Part shown: positions 4,699 through 6,131 of the stretch, piece by piece | Position numbering within the stretch: the stretch's first letter is position 1 | Layout of the letters: every line of letters starts with the position of its first letter | From: Methanomassiliicoccales archaeon | GTDB taxonomy: Archaea > Thermoplasmatota > Thermoplasmata > Methanomassiliicoccales > UBA472 | Length of the DNA stretch: 6,131 nucleotides | Reading direction: 5' to 3' | Assembly (NCBI GenBank): GCA_025457905.1 | Contig: JALOTM010000060.1 | Location: 1 to 6,131 of the forward strand | The notes under the pieces: model-generated | Database searches by the model: none | What the model was told of the DNA's origin: nothing | Seen by the model: the letters and a program-made list of their open reading frames with translations, nothing else | Program-made: the position numbers and the translations under genes

Positions 4699-6131
4699 GT
4701 GAAGACCAACATCGAGATCGCCCAGGCGGCGAAGTGCCTGCCCATTGAGGAGGTGGCCGCCAAGATCGGCCTCTCCGAGGACGACCTGCAGCGCTATGGC
4801 AAGTACACCGCCAAGGTGCCATTGGACGTGCTGAGACGGTTCGATGACCAGCCTAACGGCAAGCTCATCGTCACCACCGCCATCACCCCCACCCCCGCGG
4901 GAGAGGGCAAGACCGTCACCACTATTGGCCTGGTGCAAGGCCTGGGGAAGATGAACCGCAAGGTCATCGGCGCGCTCAGGCAGCCATCATTGGGCCCGGT
5001 GTTCGGGACCAAGGGAGGCGCCACCGGAGGGGGGAGGTCGCAGGTGTACCCCATGTGGGACATCGACCTGCACTTCACCGGCGACATACATGCGGTGGCA
5101 GCGGCTCACAACCTCCTCTCCGCCATCCTGGAGAACCACGTCAACCGGAAGAACGAGCTCAACATCGACCCCACGCGCATCATGTGGAAGAAGGCCATCG
5201 ACATGAACTGCCGCGAGCTTCGCCAGATCATCGTCGGACTGGGCGGCAGGGGGGAGGGCGGCGTCCCCCACGAATCGGGGTTCATCATTACGGCGGCCTC
5301 CGAGATCAGTGCTATCCTGGCCCTGTCCACGTCCATGGAGGACCTCAAGGAGCGCCTGGGCCGCATGATCGTCGCCTACACCTATGATAAGAAGCCGGTC
5401 TACGCCAGGCAGCTGGGCTGCGTCGGCGCCATGGCCCTCCTGCTCCGGGAGGCCATGAAGCCCAACATCGTGCAGACGCTGGAGGGCGAGCCTATGTTCA
5501 TCCATGGCTTCCCGTTCGCCAACATCGCCCACGGCAACAATTCCATCCTCGCCACCAAGTACGCCCTCAAGCTGGCGGACTTCGTGGTCACCGAGGCAGG
5601 CTTCGCCACGGACCTGGGCGCGGAGAAGTTCTTCAATATCGTCTGCCGCGTCAGCGGCCTCCGGCCCGACTGCGCCGTCCTGGTGGCATCCGTCCGAGCC
5701 CTGAAGATGCATGGCGGCTGCCCCTTCGAGAAGTGCGACGTGAAGAACCTGGAGGCGCTGGAGAAGGGCCTGGCGAATCTGGAGAGGCATGTGCTCAACG
5801 TGCGGAAGTACGGCGTCCCCGTGGTCGTGGCCATCAACCATTTCCACACCGACACCGTGGAGGAGGTGGAGCTGGTCATGCACCACTGCCGGCGCCTGGA
5901 CGTACGCTCGGCGGTGTCCTTCGTCTTCGACCAGGGTGGGGAGGGAGGGGTGCAGCTGGCGCGCCAGGTGGTCGAGGCCATCGAGAAGGACCCCCACTCC
6001 TTCAAGCACCTCTACGACCTGAAGATGCCCGTTCGACGTAAGATCGAGACCGTGGCCCGGGAGATGTACGGCGCTGGGGAGATCAAGTTCCACGCCGAGG
6101 CCGAGAAGGACCTGGAGTGGATCGAGAAGAA
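4699..6131 (+). CDS. fhs: formate-tetrahydrofolate ligase (10-formyl-THF synthetase), 3' end beyond window
   Basis: Fhs makes 10-formyl-THF from formate, ATP and THF through formyl phosphate. The frame is open from GTG 4699 to the right edge (477 complete codons); family members have about 550-580 residues, so roughly 75-100 are missing. Landmarks are the N-terminal IEIAQAAKCLPIEEVA and YGKYTAKV, the ATP-binding loop PTPAGEGKT (64-72), LRQPSLGPVFGTKGGATGGG (93-112), LHFTGDIHAV (124-133), VGLGGRGEGGVPHESGF (179-195), QTLEG (259-263), FPFANIAHGNNS (271-282), ADFVVTEAGFATDLGAEKFF (from 294) and ALKMHGG. Several positions differ from the common bacterial sequence: Gln95 for Glu in LREPS, Trp for Glu in PMEDI, and Asn280 for Cys in HGCNS. 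The overall match is otherwise strong, so it is probably active. It diverges from folD with 143 bp between start codons. Confidence 0.95.
   Translation, partial: MKTNIEIAQAAKCLPIEEVAAKIGLSEDDLQRYGKYTAKVPLDVLRRFDDQPNGKLIVTTAITPTPAGEGKTVTTIGLVQGLGKMNRKVIGALRQPSLGPVFGTKGGATGGGRSQVYPMWDIDLHFTGDIHAVAAAHNLLSAILENHVNRKNELNIDPTRIMWKKAIDMNCRELRQIIVGLGGRGEGGVPHESGFIITAASEISAILALSTSMEDLKERLGRMIVAYTYDKKPVYARQLGCVGAMALLLREAMKPNIVQTLEGEPMFIHGFPFANIAHGNNSILATKYALKLADFVVTEAGFATDLGAEKFFNIVCRVSGLRPDCAVLVASVRALKMHGGCPFEKCDVKNLEALEKGLANLERHVLNVRKYGVPVVVAINHFHTDTVEEVELVMHHCRRLDVRSAVSFVFDQGGEGGVQLARQVVEAIEKDPHSFKHLYDLKMPVRRKIETVAREMYGAGEIKFHAEAEKDLEWIEK

Noticed and set aside
4987..6093. Long minus-strand open frame (368 codons) opposite fhs
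   Set aside because: Fhs is strongly conserved on the plus strand through this whole stretch; the reverse frame is low-complexity and His/Asp/Leu-rich, typical of a GC-rich shadow.
1..6131. CRISPR array, tRNA, rRNA, insertion sequence or attachment site
   Set aside because: No regularly spaced repeats, no cloverleaf-like segment with a TTCRANNC arm, no transposase or integrase and no direct-repeat boundary were seen.

Overview
The window looks like chromosomal DNA from a GC-rich archaeon. Four things suggest this: a KptA with an N-terminal Cys/His zinc-knuckle, AT-rich TATA-like boxes about 24-28 bp upstream of several start codons in otherwise GC-rich DNA, probable leaderless or short-leader genes, and a tetrahydrofolate (THF) C1 gene pair of the sort found in Thermoplasmata and Methanomassiliicoccales-type Euryarchaeota. 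The lineage is an inference from protein texture and was not tested by a search.

Layout, left to right: (1) the N-terminal part of a gene of unknown function on the minus strand, running off the left edge and possibly of the DUF2797 type; (2) a 119-residue four-helix membrane protein, minus; (3) kptA, RNA 2'-phosphotransferase, minus; (4) a two-gene ABC-2 (NatAB-like) exporter operon, minus, with the ATPase first and the permease overlapping it by 4 bp (GTGA); (5) folD, minus; (6) fhs (formate-THF ligase), plus, divergent from folD and truncated by the right edge. The genes are tightly packed. No intergenic stretch exceeds about 145 bp, and no tRNA, rRNA, CRISPR array, insertion sequence or integrase is visible.

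Fhs and FolD would work together. Fhs makes 10-formyl-THF from formate and ATP, and FolD interconverts 10-formyl-, 5,10-methenyl- and 5,10-methylene-THF. They share a short divergent promoter region with two TATA-like elements and an inverted repeat between them, so co-regulation is plausible. The ABC operon, kptA and the small membrane protein each appear to have their own promoter and show no obvious functional link to one another.

I see no new multi-gene system here. The most interesting points are substitutions at normally conserved positions of Fhs and FolD, a run of three inverted repeats between folD and the ABC operon (one centred on the folD stop codon), and a lone archaeal kptA whose physiological substrate is not given by its neighbours.
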